A DNA stretch of 64,000 nucleotides from the NCBI GenBank assembly GCA_034387635.1, contig JAOANU010000032.1, positions 50,403 to 114,402 on the forward strand. The letters are read 5' to 3'. The stretch is from Rhodosporidiobolus odoratus (lineage: Eukaryota > Basidiomycota > Microbotryomycetes > Sporidiobolales > Sporidiobolaceae). Positions 23,002-34,751 of this stretch are shown in pieces. The notes under the pieces were generated by a model. That model worked only from the letters and a program-made list of their open reading frames with translations, was not told where the DNA came from and searched no databases. The position numbers and the translations under genes are program-made. Positions within the stretch are counted from its first letter, which is position 1. Each line of letters starts with the position of its first letter.

Positions 23002-24015
23002 ATGATTTCCTACAAGGCCCTCCTTCTCATGCTCCTCTCTCTCCTCACCCTTACTGCCGCCATTCCCACCGGCTACAAGACCACCAAAGTTGCTACCCAA
23101 GGTGCGTTCCTCTTCATATCCCTTCTGCTGCCCTGACCCCTACAATCACTGACTCTGTTTCTCCGTTGCAGCTATCGGCAACGATGCGCTTCCTTCTCCC
23201 GCCAACATTGGCGAGAGCCTAAAGACCGCGTCCTTTGTTGCTACGAAGCACGCCGATGCCAGCAAGCGCGTCACCTACAAGGTCGAACGCTGTAAGCTTG
23301 CTTTTGATTCCTTTCGCCAAACAATGCTGATTTCGGCTTGTTTTCCTCGACAGCCTGCTCGTTCCTCGAATCGGCCGACCTGGTCCTCCACTACAAGTGT
23401 GCGTTCACTTTGCTCTGCCTCTCGTGATCTCAGCCTGGCTGACCCTCCTCCTCTGATAGCTTGCGACCTCGCCGACAAGGCCAACCCTCTCTTCCACCTC
23501 GAGAGGCCGGACCTCCCTTACGAAGACTCGTTCTTCATCGGTGCTGCCAGGTACGTTCTTCCTCTTGCTCTGGTCTCATCATCCTTTCCCTCCTCACGCC
23601 TTTCTGCTTCTCCCGGTTGCGTTGCGAAACGATAAGCTGACTCCCCTTTCTCCACAGGGCTTCTCCTGCCGCGGCTCCTTCCGCTGCTACCGTTCCATGG
23701 CACCTTGAAGAAATCGACAACATCGTTTTCGCCGCTATCATTCTCGCCGTCATGTCCGCGCTTTGGCTTTCACTCTGCGGATCCGGCCTCGTCGCGGGCA
23801 GCACCAAGTTCAACGACGTCGAGCACGTTGAATATGACGAGGAGGCCGCCATCATCAACGTCTACAAGCCTAGGATGAGGATCGGTTTCGCCGACTTCGA
23901 CCACTTCAACGGTCCTTCGACTCCCTTTGTGTCCGAGTACATCAACCGCCCTTTCGACACGTCCAGTCCTTGCACATGGGACCAGTACGACGAAGCGCTG
24001 GTTGCTCAGCAGTAA
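23002..24015 (+). CDS. small secreted or membrane-anchored protein (unrecognised)
   Basis: Five exons close in phase: 23002..23101, 23172..23291, 23354..23398, 23460..23550, 23658..24015 (237 aa). Residues 1-20 are a signal peptide (MISYKALLLMLLSLLTLTAA). A luminal or extracellular part has paired cysteine motifs SCSFLESADL and SCDLADKANPLF, each starting its own exon. A hydrophobic helix at about 141-163 (IVFAAIILAVMSALWLSL) is followed by a ~70-residue tail with acidic and aromatic residues (ADFDHFNGPSTPF). It looks like a type I membrane protein. The 45-nt third exon is unusually short. No family recognised. The strong promoter suggests high or induced expression. Confidence 0.8.
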
Positions 24016-24755
24016 GGAGTGACTCGAAAAGGTGCGCTTTCCTTTCCTCTTTTCTTTCCCACTCGTACCTGCGAAGTTTGCTGTTGCTGACCTCAGATTT
24101 CCGTCTACAGCTCTTCGACCTTCTCTCTCTCCTTCTTCTCTCTCTCTCGCATCATCTATTCCGCCTCTCAAGTCCTTATTCACCTCTTCCGCATTCCTTC
24201 CGCCGCCCCTTCATCCGCTCTCGTTATACCTCCTTCGCATATCCTTCGCAAAAACACCAACGTGTCCTTTCCCGTCGATACCCAGGTCAGTGTCATCCCC
24301 TCGTACTTCCTTTACTCCTTCTGATAGTTACCCCCCTTTGGATAGTTACCCCTCTTCGTCTTCGTCATCGTCTCGTTATGCCCTTAGCTTTGCTATTCCC
24401 CCTTCTACTCCCCCTCGTTGTAGCTCTCTTACATTCGTTGTTGACATAGCTTTATGCAAGTCACCCTTTGTTGCACACACGAATGCGAGAGATTGCAGAG
24501 AAGAAAGAGTCAGGGTTTTCTCGCCATTTTCCTCGTGAAAGCCTTCCGGTCCTTTGGGCCTGCAGTACGTTCCTCACTTCGGGGTACCTGTCTGTGATCT
24601 GAGCTCGACCCTGTGCTCGCTAGAAAAGGGACAGAGCGATTTGCGGAGCCGGACGAAGGGAGACCGCTCGCTTGCCTTCAACCTTTCCACTTCACATCGC
24701 TCGTTCTTCTGACCCCGACCTTGCGCACCCTCAGAAACTACCTCAAGTAGTCTCG
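24016..24755. other. intergenic
   Basis: Pyrimidine-rich 3' region of the secreted-protein gene (ttcctcttttctttccc, tctctctcctt) and upstream region of the F-box gene. No supported gene. Confidence 0.45.
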
Positions 24756-27247
24756 ATGCCGAAGCGAAGCCGCAACAACGAAGTCGACGGCCGTACTTCA
24801 ACTTCATCAGCTGAAAGTGGAGGACGGCGAGAGAATAGCGACAGCGCTGCCAGGACCAATGGGAAGGGTCGGCTAAAGTACAAGGATACCTGGTAAGTAC
24901 AATCGCGTTCCTTCCTGATCTGCAGCGAGTCTTAGCCGGTCGTGACAGCTCGATGCCGCCAAGAGGGGTAGTGGCGGACGGTTTCGTGTGTCAATTGCGG
25001 GGATGGGAGCATCCGAGCTACCTGTCATTGACGTTAGGGAGTAATGCAGTGGTTCCAAAGCAACCCTCAAGCGACAACGGACATCCGCCTTTCCCGCCCT
25101 CACTCTTGAGGGATTGCTCAGCGAGGAAATACTGCTGCGATGCCTCAGCTTCCTGAGTGCGCATGATCTCGCCGGCGTGTCGAGGGTGTCAAGCGCGTGG
25201 CACAGGCTGGCACAAGATTCGCAGGTAAGCCCCGCGCTGTTCCTTCCTTTTCCGCCTAGGCAACTCACCTCTTCCTCGCTGCAGCTGTGGAGGGCGCTCT
25301 ACCTTTGCACCTTCGCCTCTGCTATAACGCGACGACAGACTCAGATAAGCGCAAGCAATTCGCATTCCCGACCGTGGCGCGAGCTTTACAAGATCTCCGC
25401 CAACTGGAGAAGCGGGAATGCGAGGACAAGTACGCTGGGCAGAGGGATACGCAGAGCGGTTTTGCCTGCCGCACCGCCGGATGTCGTCCTGGAGCCAACA
25501 AGAAGGCCGGCAGAACGACTAGCAGCAGATTCTTCCGCGTATTCGGCCACAGAAGGAGAAACGGACACCCTCGTACAAATCTACCACAACTACATCTTCA
25601 CCGCCAGCCGCTCTCCATCGTCCACTTCCACCATTCCTGAAGTTTCAGTGCAGCAGTCTCTCCCCTCCGGCGGTTCCATCTCGCTCGGCACAGTCTCCTC
25701 TTCCCGCCTTATCAACTACTTCTCCACCCGCCCCGACTTCCGACCGCCCCTTTCCATCACTGAGCTTCGTCTCGACGACTCTTCTTCGTCCTCTTCCTCG
25801 CCCATTCTGGCCGTCTTCTATTCCACCGGGCAGTTTTCCCTCTTCCGCCTCACCCTTCCCGCCTCGACTTCTCCCTCTCTCCCCCTTTCTGCCCAAGAAG
25901 TCTACACCTCACTCGCTCTCGGCTCTCCACTCTCCTACGCTTTCGCCTCCCGCTTCTCTGCTCCATTCGACCCGATCTGCCTAGCGCGCTTGAACGGCGA
26001 GCTACTCGTTACCTGCTCGGAAGCCATGGTGGTGCGGTTCTGGCACATCCGCGAGACGGGCGATGGAAATTTCGATCTGGAAGAAGGGGAGACTCCCCTG
26101 CAGGCGAGTGAGAAGAGCTGGAGACCAGTTGTGCTTTCTTTGGAGAAGATCGAAGAAGCGGAAGATGAGCAGGAGGAGTGCTGGAACGGCGGACGAGGGA
26201 TGGTGAGCGAAGGAAGGGTGCCCTACCGAGCGTCGTTGGCTTATTCCACACCCGTCTTCCCAGCCAGTTGGACCGTCGGGTTGCAAGGTAAGCTTTTCCT
26301 TGTCCCCTGGCTATCGCATGCTGGTTCTCGCCCTTACCCCCCTCCTGCCTATCGTGAGCATTCGTAGCCCGGGAGCTGACACCGTGCGTTCTGACTTGCT
26401 GCGCACAGAGTTTATCGTCTCTTTGCCTTCTCCCTCCTCTGCCTCCACGTTCTCCCGTCGACGACTCACAATTTCTTCTCGGAACGCTATCGCCCAGCCT
26501 ATTCACACGCCTCTACCTTCAACCCCTCGACGGACGTCCGCCTTCTCACCGCCTTCGCCCGTCTCAACCCGAACTCCCCGCACACCAGTCACGTCGATCG
26601 AGCATTCCCACCCATTCATCGTTACAAGTCGTCGAGACAACCAACTCGACGTCTACGAGATTGTGTCTCCTCCTTCTTCTGCGTCTACCGTACCTGCCCC
26701 GCCAGAAGCGTTCTCCACCCCCTCTCGCATCCAGCCCTCCCTCTCCACCTCATGTCCTCCACCCCTTCCACCCCTCAAACTCGAACACCGCCGCACTCTG
26801 TTCGGCCATACCGCTCGAGTCGCGGGTGTGGCCTTACTCGAGGGCGTCGATCGAGACGGGGCGGTTAGGTGCGTAAGCGCGGGCGATGACGGGAAGGTCA
26901 AGGTTTGGGAATTGAGGCCTTCGTCGCCCAATGCTTCTTCTTCTTCATCTGATGCTGCAGAAGCTCGCGTGCGAGAGATGGGGAAGAGGCGAAGGACTGA
27001 GGAGGGGGTGGATGTTTCTGCGCTGGCTATGCCGAGCTACGAGGGAAGAGAGGAAAAAGGGGAGACGGCTTGGCAGAGGATGAAGCGGCGGAGGAACAAT
27101 GGTTCGCGAGGGAAAGAGCGGGACGAGGGTTCCGTGGGCGAGCGGCCAGAGAAGGTGAAGAAGGTCCTAGTGGGGGAGGATAGGATTGTATTGGTCGGTG
27201 CTGGGGGACAGGAAGGGGAGAGTGTGAGGGTGCTTAGGTTTGATTAG
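24756..27247 (+). CDS. F-box/WD-repeat protein, SCF adaptor candidate
   Basis: Exons 24756..24892, 25050..25224, 25285..26287, 26409..27247 close in phase (717 aa). A Ser/Arg-rich N-terminus precedes an F-box at about residues 68-105 (LLSEEILLRCLSFLSAHDL, VSRVSSAWHRLAQD), followed directly by LWRALYLCTF. Weak beta-propeller signatures are EAMVVRFWHIRETGD and, near the C-terminus, LFGHTARVAGVAL with SAGDDGKVKVWEL. Known for the family: the F-box binds Skp1 in an SCF ubiquitin ligase and the propeller recruits substrate. The propeller is divergent and interrupted by Ser/Pro-rich inserts and a basic, charged stretch (WQRMKRRRNN). The substrate cannot be told. The first exon is short of landmarks and less certain. 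Confidence 0.8.
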
Positions 27248-27465
27248 TTTGACACGTCGGTTGTGTCTTTTTCCCAGCGTTTCAGGGCGTACATATTGCA
27301 TCGCAATGTTGATGTATGACATATGATTCCTTTCCTTCGGGAATACCGTAGGATAGCTCGCTGTCCATTCCGAACGAGATGAGAACCGGCCTTCTCGCGG
27401 GGTCTCGCTCGGCAAGCTGCACAGCAGTGGTCATCGGGATTCTTCGGAGTCAACGAGACCATACG

Positions 27466-28922
27466 CTAGACCTGTCCATCACGCGTCCTCTCCTTCCACC
27501 TCAAGACCTCATCCAATATCCCCCTGAAAAGGAGCCTCTCACTCTTGAACGCGCGTTCCCGCGACTCGACTGAGGGAAAAGAGTACTGCACGGTGGCATC
27601 CCTACCGCTCCTGATGTCCAATTGCGAGTAGGCGGCCACGAAGTCCGGCACGGCGGCCAACAGTGCGTGAACGGACGCGCCGTCTTGGATCCGAGTACTC
27701 GTCCAACGGTACGGGTCTCCGGTGACTTCGTAATCCAGCACCCCCCAGAACGCCCAGCTTGGTCGAGGACGAAGGAAGGGGAGGTAGTGGGGTGGTGTCC
27801 TGCCAACTGTCGCGACGAGGAAAGGTTCGGGAGAATACCACCGCAGTAACGCGTCCACCCAAGTATCGATCTCGCGGTTCACGCTGTATCCCGCACTCCA
27901 TTCCGGCCTTGATTCGAGTTCTGCACCAAGGGTAGTTGCCAGCTGCCCCAGGCAGCGTGTATAAGGTGAAGAGAGGCGTTTCTGGACAAGGATGTTCTGC
28001 TGGTGCTGAATATACTGGATCGAGTTGTAGAGGGTCTCGCTGTCTGCATTCTTGACTTTGCGCCAGTGACCGTATAGGCGGTTGGCTATCTTCAGCCAAG
28101 CTGGGAATGCCTCGGCCGCATGGGCAGGCACCGCCACCAGGTAAGGCTGGATTCTAGCTTGGTTGGCAGCGTAGGCCAAGGCCGCGTGGTTGCTCGCGCG
28201 CGACAGCGATTCGAGGTACCGGCAGTGCTGCATTTCGAGAGCGTGACTGTGATTCAAACACAATCAGTACGGTCTGAGACGAGGGGGGGGGGAAAAAGGA
28301 GGAATGAAGAGGGAGCGCACGGGTGTTGACGGACTCGGCGGTCTTCCGCTACCCGTCGCATCACCTTGAACGCGACCATGAAAGTTGATGTCATAGCGAC
28401 CACGCTCGTGGCCCAGCGTCCATGACGCACTCCCTGTTGCCATGTTTCGGACGTAACGATTCTTCGCGCCCATCTGGCAAATGTGGCGACATCGGTCGGC
28501 CAGCGCTCCGCTTTTAGGAGGGGTGTCAGTTGTACCGATGCCGATACGGAGGACAGAGTCAATTGAGGCTCACAAAGGATGAAATGCAAAGAGGCCGTCC
28601 AAAAAGTGACGTCGTCCCAGACCTGGCGATGCGGCTCGGCACCATTCTTTGAGGTTGCTGCCACTCGTTGACAATACATGCATAGTGCAATGAGGCGGCT
28701 TATGGCTCCCCAGCGAGCATAGTCCGACTCTGATGCGCCCGCAAACATCTGTTCTAGCTGCGGGACGTTGAAGAAAAGGATGCTGAATGGCATGTCGTTC
28801 TGAAGAGTCTGCTTGACTCGTCTGGAGGAGATGGATGAGATATGGCGCAAGAAGCACAGGAGGAACTGGAGAACAAGACGGTGGAGACGGACAGCGAACG
28901 GACCTGAATGTTTGCCGACCAT
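27466..28922 (-). CDS. hypothetical protein
   Basis: Two exons close in phase, complement(27466..28246, 28321..28922), 460 aa if the ATG at 28922 is used. An internal ATG at 28792 (MPFSILFFNVPQLEQMF) is an alternative start and perhaps better, as the 43 residues before it are basic and hydrophobic. The protein is mostly helical-looking with many Trp and Arg residues, for example DDVTFWTASLHFILCEPQ, FARWARRIVTSETWQQG and LKIANRLYGHWRKVKN. No transmembrane or catalytic motif recognised. It converges with the F-box gene, with 218 bp between stops. Confidence 0.65.
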
Positions 28923-29345
28923 TTCCGTTCAGCCCGACGGTGGTCCAAACATATGCGTCTACGTGTTTCGGACCGCCACAGCCGCGACCTCCCTCGCGCC
29001 ACGTCTCGAGACGATATACTGTAAGATTGCAGTAAGGGGGGAAAGGTCAGGAAGACGAACGAGAGAACAGGTGACGACGCTCCCATAGCCTCCTAACCGC
29101 CGCGAGCAATCCTCGCCAGGTCAGCATGGTCTGCGACGTACAAGATATAGACCACAGCGTGTAGTTTGCGTCGCCTGCTGTGCATGTTTTGACGTTTGTC
29201 GCAAATTGCACAATGTCTCATCGTCTCATCGTCTCATCTCTCGCCGACGCGTCCTGTTCGCGTCTGTCCTCACGCTCTTACCTCGCCGCTCTCCTTCGCA
29301 CCGCTAGCTTGCACTGCTCCAGACCCCATCAAATAACAGCTAACC
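28923..29345. other. divergent promoter between a hypothetical gene and PRI2
   Basis: Holds short repeats of the word tcatcgtc near 29218-29243 and a CT-rich leader before the PRI2 ATG. No gene seen. Confidence 0.45.
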
Positions 29346-31483
29346 ATGCAGGCGACCAAGCAAGCTCTCGCTTCGCGTTCTGTCAACGTTCAAAGTCCCT
29401 TCTCCTCCAGCTCCAGCTCTCGCATCAAACGCGAAGTCGGCATCTCACCTCGCAGCGGAAAATGGCCGTTCCGATTGTCAATGTACGAGCGACCGCCGCT
29501 GGACGAGCTCACGCTCGAGGAGTTCGAGGTGTGGGCAATTGATCGGTTAAGGCGTGAGTTCGCACCTTGCCAGTCTCCCTCGAGTAAAGTGAGGTTGACA
29601 CAAGGAGGACGCTGCAGTACTGGCGGACATCGAAGCAGCGCAGGCACGAAACCGACCATCCAACGAGATCAAGGATATTGTTGAGAAGAGGGCAAAGGAG
29701 TACATGCCGTTGCACCCGAATACGAGTCGAGGTGTCGATATCGACCGTGAGCGGAAGAAGGATCAGTACTCACACTTCATCCTGCGGTTGGCGTTTTGTC
29801 GGTCGTGAGTTCAGCTTTTTTTCCCGCCTTGTTCTCCTTGGACTGGGTTTGCGCGAAGAGGGGAAGGGTGGAGCGTAGACTGATGTATTTGCCGATTTCA
29901 AATTTCAGCGAAGAGCTGCGGCAACGATTTCTCAAGGCGGAGAAGGAGCTCTTCCGCATTCGATACGAGACAGACGACGCGAGCGAGCGAAAAGCGTTTG
30001 TCGATAGCCTGAACTTCGGGTGGGAGATTGTGCGTGCTCTCTCTTCATTGGGAAATGCATCGCTTCTGACAGACTCGTTGCCGGCAGGTCGGAGAGGAAG
30101 AAAAGTCGGAATTGTGGGACAAGCTCTCGGCTGCCTCGAAACCACCAGGAGGAATGCAGAATGAATCGTTCTTTAAGGTACATTTCGCTGGACATGCCTC
30201 TCGTGGGCCGTACTCATCTTCTTCTGCGTACAGGTCGATTGGACAAAGGTCACCGACCTGGTTGCGACTCGGCGGGTCTTCCTCAAAGGCGGAAAAGCCT
30301 ACGTTCCCTCGTCTCAGCAGTTCTCGCTCGTTGCGGCTGAATTCGGTAGTAGATTAGCTCGGGGGCTAGAGGTGAGTTTAGACTCTGTGCGACTCGCTTG
30401 GGTCTTTCGCTAACCTCTCCTCGCATCGCAGCTGACCGCCAAAGCCCTTCCTCGACTGGACGAAGATACCCGTCTCGTCCCTGTCCTCTCTCACCTTTCC
30501 ATGGGCTTCATGGCCGGTATCACCTCAGACTACCAGTTCACCTCGACAGCGGACGGAGAAGCAGTCACGGCAGAGATGATCCCTCAACTCGCTTTGCAAA
30601 GCTTCCCGCTTTGCATGCGAAGTATTCAGGACACACTCAAGAGCTCAAAACATTTGAAGCACGAAGGAAGGCAACAATACAACTTGTTCCTCAAGGTACG
30701 TCGCTCTTCCTCCCTTTTTCGCTCGCGAGCCGAAATGCAGAGGTTGCTGACGGATTCTGCCTTTCTTTCCGGGCGAACAGGGTGTCGGTCTTTCTGTTGA
30801 AGAGGCGATTGTCTTCTGGCGCAAGTCGTTCTCGAGTATCACGGACGACAAGTTTAACAAGGAGTACAAGTACAACATCCGACACGGATACGGTTTGGAG
30901 GGGTCGAGGAAGAACTACGCCCCAAAATCGTGCGTCTCTCCCTCTCACACAGGTCAAGTTTGAAGCGGGGTGCAGCTTCGAGCAACGTTCCGGCCAGGCT
31001 GAACACAAGCCACTCTGCAGCTGCACCCAAATCATCACGGGTCCCGTCCCCGGTCCAGGTCAATGTCACGGCTGTCCCTTCCGCCACCACTCCGACAGTG
31101 CTCTCACCTCCCTCCTCCAAACCACTCTCGGCTCCTCCCTCTCCTCCTCCGACTTGAAGGAAATCCTCTCGGCTACCAAAAACCAACATTACCACGTCGC
31201 GTGCACTCGAGTCTTTGAGATTCAACATGCTAAACTTCCTGGTGGTGGAGGAGTCGGGAAAGGTGAAGGCATTGGAGGAGGGGATAGTGTGGATCATCCG
31301 AATCGGTATTTTGATTCGAGTAGGAAGGTTATTAAGGAGGCGGCGGAGAGGGTTAAGAAGGAGGAGGAGGTGGAGGAGAGTGGGGGAGGAGGGCAGAGGA
31401 AGCCTGCGATTGGTGCAGCGGCGGCGGGAGGGAACAAGGGTAAGGGCGTGAAGGGGGAGGATGCGATGGATGTGGACGGATAG
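29346..31483 (+). CDS. PRI2: DNA primase large subunit
   Basis: Eight exons close in phase: 29346..29553, 29618..29804, 29909..30029, 30088..30177, 30234..30371, 30432..30695, 30781..30929, 31021..31483 (539 aa). With the small catalytic subunit and DNA polymerase alpha it makes RNA-DNA primers at origins and on the lagging strand. The four cysteines of the 4Fe-4S cluster are present: C309 (FPLCMRSIQ), C387 (KSCTQI), C404 (HGCPFRH) and C447 (HVACTRVFEIQH). Their spacing of 78, 17 and 43 is close to the human 80, 17 and 40. Other family stretches are RPPLDELTLEEFEVWAIDRL and YNIRHGYGLEGSRKNYAPKS. The C-terminal 70 residues are a Gly-rich and Lys/Glu-rich disordered tail. It is tail-to-tail with the yippee-like gene. 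Confidence 0.96.
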
Positions 31484-31773
31484 GAGTTGGGCATGTTCGG
31501 TTTTGCTTTCTTTCGGTCAGTGTACCTCCCCTACTTAGCTGGTACATGTTCTTATCTTTGGTTGTCTGTACTCTCCTTGACATCAGTCTGTAGTCTAGTA
31601 TGGTGTACCGTCTGCACTTCAGGGGCTCGTGTCGCAGCCTGCTGCATCGAAAGCAGACTTCACGAGCCTCGCAAAAAGAAGATCGCGATGCACCAAACTA
31701 TCACGTCGAGTCAACTGCCCACTTGTTGTCCTATCGCCGCAAATCGAATCAGTCGTGGACCTGAGGGAAGAGA

Positions 31774-32571
31774 CTAGTGGGTGAAACGGACTTTGTAGAT
31801 TTTGCTCTACAACGGTAGGAAAAGTCGTTTTGTGAGCCGTAGTCACGGAGTGGGAGCAGAACGTGAGGGCCCGGTGTGTTAGGCTATGGAGGAAGAAGTA
31901 AAGCGGACAGGCGTACCTTTTCCAGGATGACCTTTTCCTCCTTATACTTTTGCAACGAGTTGGGTGAGGCGATCTGTGCAAGCGAAGTTGTGTATGAACC
32001 TCTCTGACGTCGCTGTCCGGTCGAGCGTCAATGCTCGGAAAAGCCAAGACTGGGCGAAGACAGGACGGCCGGATGCAGGAAGGGGAAAGAAAAGGAAAAT
32101 CGCGCAGAGCTGGAATGGGTATGGTACGCACGTATTTCCACCCCAACAAAGTCGAACAGCCACTACAGGAGATGACTGTGAGCGGGGAGGTTTAATCGGT
32201 CGATTGGCGCCGGCAAACCCTTCATCAAGAAAGAAGAAGCAGGCAAGAAAAAGGAGAACTCACGCGCAATTTCATGCTTACCGCTTAGGAGGGTCTTCGT
32301 CTCTATCTTTCCCGCCGTCACGTTCAGGCTAATCGTGAGATATGTCACCCCAAGCTTGACAGACCTGGGTAGAGCAGGGTACGCACGCGCTGCGAAACAG
32401 AAAAGCGGGCCCGCTTGCCCCCTGAAAGGCTCGACTGACGAGCTCGTCTTGCAGCGCTAGCTCGAGGGTACAGGCCGTACAGCAATAGACGGGAACGTGC
32501 GAAGGGAGGTAGGTATGGGTGGTGCTGGCGGGTGAAGACGACGATTCGGGGGAAGAAGTCGAAGAAGACAT
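31774..32571 (-). CDS. yippee-like zinc-binding protein
   Basis: Five exons close in phase: complement(31774..31806, 31917..31973, 32132..32175, 32264..32328, 32387..32571), 127 aa. It has the yippee zinc-binding fold with two CxxC pairs. The first is C31/C34 (VYCCTACTLELALQDELVS). The second is C87/C90 (LISCSGCSTLLGWKY), followed by LQKYKEEKVILEK. RAFQGASGPAFLFRSA and LNVTAGKIETKTLLSG match the conserved core. Yippee proteins are small, nearly universal in eukaryotes and related to Mis18; their molecular role is still unclear. The last exon is only 33 nt. The start codon lies inside the inverted repeat, so the promoter shares sequence with copy 1, where a broken partial copy remains. Confidence 0.92.
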
Positions 32572-32901
32572 CCGATCGAGGCTCAAGCGTGAGGACTAGG
32601 ATGATCGGTCGAGTGTCGGGCTTCTCGAGTGCTCAGATCTCGCGTCGTCCGACTTGAGCGGCCGTGAGAGGTAGCAAAAGGGAAGGAGAGTCGACAGTGG
32701 AGCTCCTCTTTTCCCTTGCAGCTGTCCTCCTCCTGATTAGACCCGCTTGCTGTCTGGCCGGCGTCCCTGCTCCTCTCTACATTGAGCCTACTACGATGTC
32801 GTCCTTGCCGATCCTTCTGCAACCTTCGCCCTCAAACGCGTTCTTGCTGTTTGTTTAGTTTGAGGGTATATATTGTAAATTTATCTGTCGAAATAGCAAC
32901 A

Positions 32902-32982
32902 GGACAGTTGAGGTAGTGGCAGCCTATGAGCCTTCCATCGTGAATACAGCTCACAGCACGGGTTCAATCCCCGTACTGTTCA
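32902..32982 (+). tRNA. tRNA-Gly(UCC), intron-containing, copy C
   Basis: Complete cloverleaf with acceptor GGACAGT/ACTGTTC, D arm AGGT/GCCT, anticodon stem TGAGC/GCTCA, anticodon TCC, T arm ACGGG-TTCAATC-CCCGT and discriminator A. The intron after position 37 is 10 nt (TCGTGAATAC). A CTTTT run lies about 8 nt downstream. It is transcribed away from the yippee-like gene. Confidence 0.87.
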
Positions 32983-34406
32983 TTTACCTTTTGCCCGCCT
33001 CCCTCTTCCTCCTTTTCTCCTCAACTGCCCCCAACTCAAACAGACTCTCCTTTCAGCCTTCCTGCTCCTTCGCTACCTTCTTCCTCACGAGGTGTCAATT
33101 ACGCAAGCCCAGATTGGGGCTGAGCTACATCAAACACGGGGCCAAAGCTGCAATCATTGAGCTGGCTGGCCTCAGGAGCATACATCGTGAGAGACAGGCA
33201 AGGGATGTGGTAAGTGAAGACTATGCATAAGCTGACTGGTGATAAGCTTGCTGGTGCTTGGGGGCAGATGAACCGCTGAGCCGTGGATGTTGCCAGTGTG
33301 CTCTCATAGACCAGCATGAGAATCTACTCTGAATTGCTCTGTCATGTGTGCATGTTGCGTAGCAGCGCTCCACAACAATAGCCTCCCCAGGCCTACAACC
33401 CTGGATCTTGTACTCCTTACAGAGAGCAGCGCCTGGAATCAGTTTTTCCCTCTCTTTTCCTCTTCTCTGTGTTCCCGTGACGATGTGCTGGGTTTAGAGC
33501 CGAAGGGAACAGTGTCTGCTGATTGGTCTACCGGGAGAGGCAGGATGAGTGCCTTGCCATGACCAAGCAGAAAGCGTAATTCTGCCGATCACAGCCACAC
33601 TTTATCTGCAATTTGTGCTGTCCTGTCTGCTGTCCTCACCATGGAAGCCCGTCAGCAGGACAAACAATGGAAGAGCAGGCTACCCTCATGTGCAGAGAAC
33701 TTGCCAAGCAGCCAAGTACGTCCATACGACAGGTTTTGCTCCGCTTTGCAGATGCTTGACCTTCTCAAACTGGGTTTTCTTCTGGTCTCTGTCTGTCAGA
33801 CTATACATCTTACGGTGAGAACCCCCTTCCCACATAGCAACTGCTCCTGCACCTTCGGACGCAACTCTCCCAATCTCATGCATGCCTTCCCAACACTTTC
33901 CCCCTGCCAACAAACTGTCCGCATGACCTGGCCTTGGGTCAAAGGGCATTGAGAGGTCCATCACCTTGTACATGTAGAACAGTGCCAGATGGGCACATGG
34001 AAAGGGGACAGTATGGGGAGCTGTGGGTATCTACATAGCTGAATGAGAGCAGAGTCTGAGAGACAGTGAAGAGCATGTCAGACTGAAAACATCACCAGTG
34101 AGGCAAGTCAGCTCTGTACTAGTGCTAAGTTTGCCACCGTAGGGCATGCTTCTGTCTGACATCGGAGAGTGGGGGAGACTGATCAGGAAGCGGAGGTGAC
34201 CAAATGAGACTCTCCTCTTTTTCTTCTCCCCTTCCCTGCTGTGCCTGACTTGGGCTGGCAGACCACGGCCAGCCTGGTCCGACCTGTTCAGGTTTTGGCC
34301 TGCCAAATCATATGCAGTAACGAGTGGCTCTGCTGCTATTATCAATTAGCTAACAAGCTCTCTGAACATAATATATTTGTTGTTGTCGGCTAGCTTAACA
34401 AGCAAG

Positions 34407-34486
34407 GACAGTTGAGGTAGTGGCAGCCTATGAGCCTTCCATTAGGAATTCAGCTCACAGCACGGGTTCAATCCCCGTACTGTTCA
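34407..34486 (+). tRNA. tRNA-Gly(UCC), intron-containing, copy D
   Basis: Mature parts are identical to copy C. The intron after position 37 is the most divergent of the five (TTAGGAATTC), and the gene is followed by a TTTTT run. It marks the outer border of inverted-repeat copy 2. Confidence 0.86.
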
Positions 34487-34751
34487 CTTTTTCTTTGCTT
34501 CTCCACCTGACGGCAACATTGCAAGCGGTAACGCTGAGCCAGGTCAAATCACCGTACCTGTATCAGCCGGACTCGATTTGGGATGAAGCAGAGGAGAACT
34601 TGTTTTATCTGAAAAAATTGGTGTGAAAGGCCAAGGTGCAACGAGCGAACAAGAATTGCTTCCGTAGTCACCGCGGGGTCAGAGAGCCTACAACCCGGCC
34701 CCGAACCTTTTAAATTCCGCAAATTCGCTCCACCCTACTAACCTGGCCCCC

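Larger units (their letters stand above)
32455..34486 (+). repeat. ~2 kb inverted segmental duplication, copy 2
   Basis: Reverse-oriented partner of 2765..4770. It starts inside exon 1 of the intact yippee-like gene, runs through that gene's promoter, tRNA copy C and a 1.4 kb spacer, and ends at the 3' end of tRNA copy D. Because the gene is intact here and broken in copy 1, this copy is probably ancestral. The two copies face each other across about 28 kb. Confidence 0.85.

Noticed and set aside
30930..30952. 23-nt intron candidate (gtgcgtctctccctctcacacag) in PRI2.
   Set aside because: Using the acceptor at 31020 instead gives a normal 91-nt intron and the conserved KSCTQI iron-sulfur cysteine.
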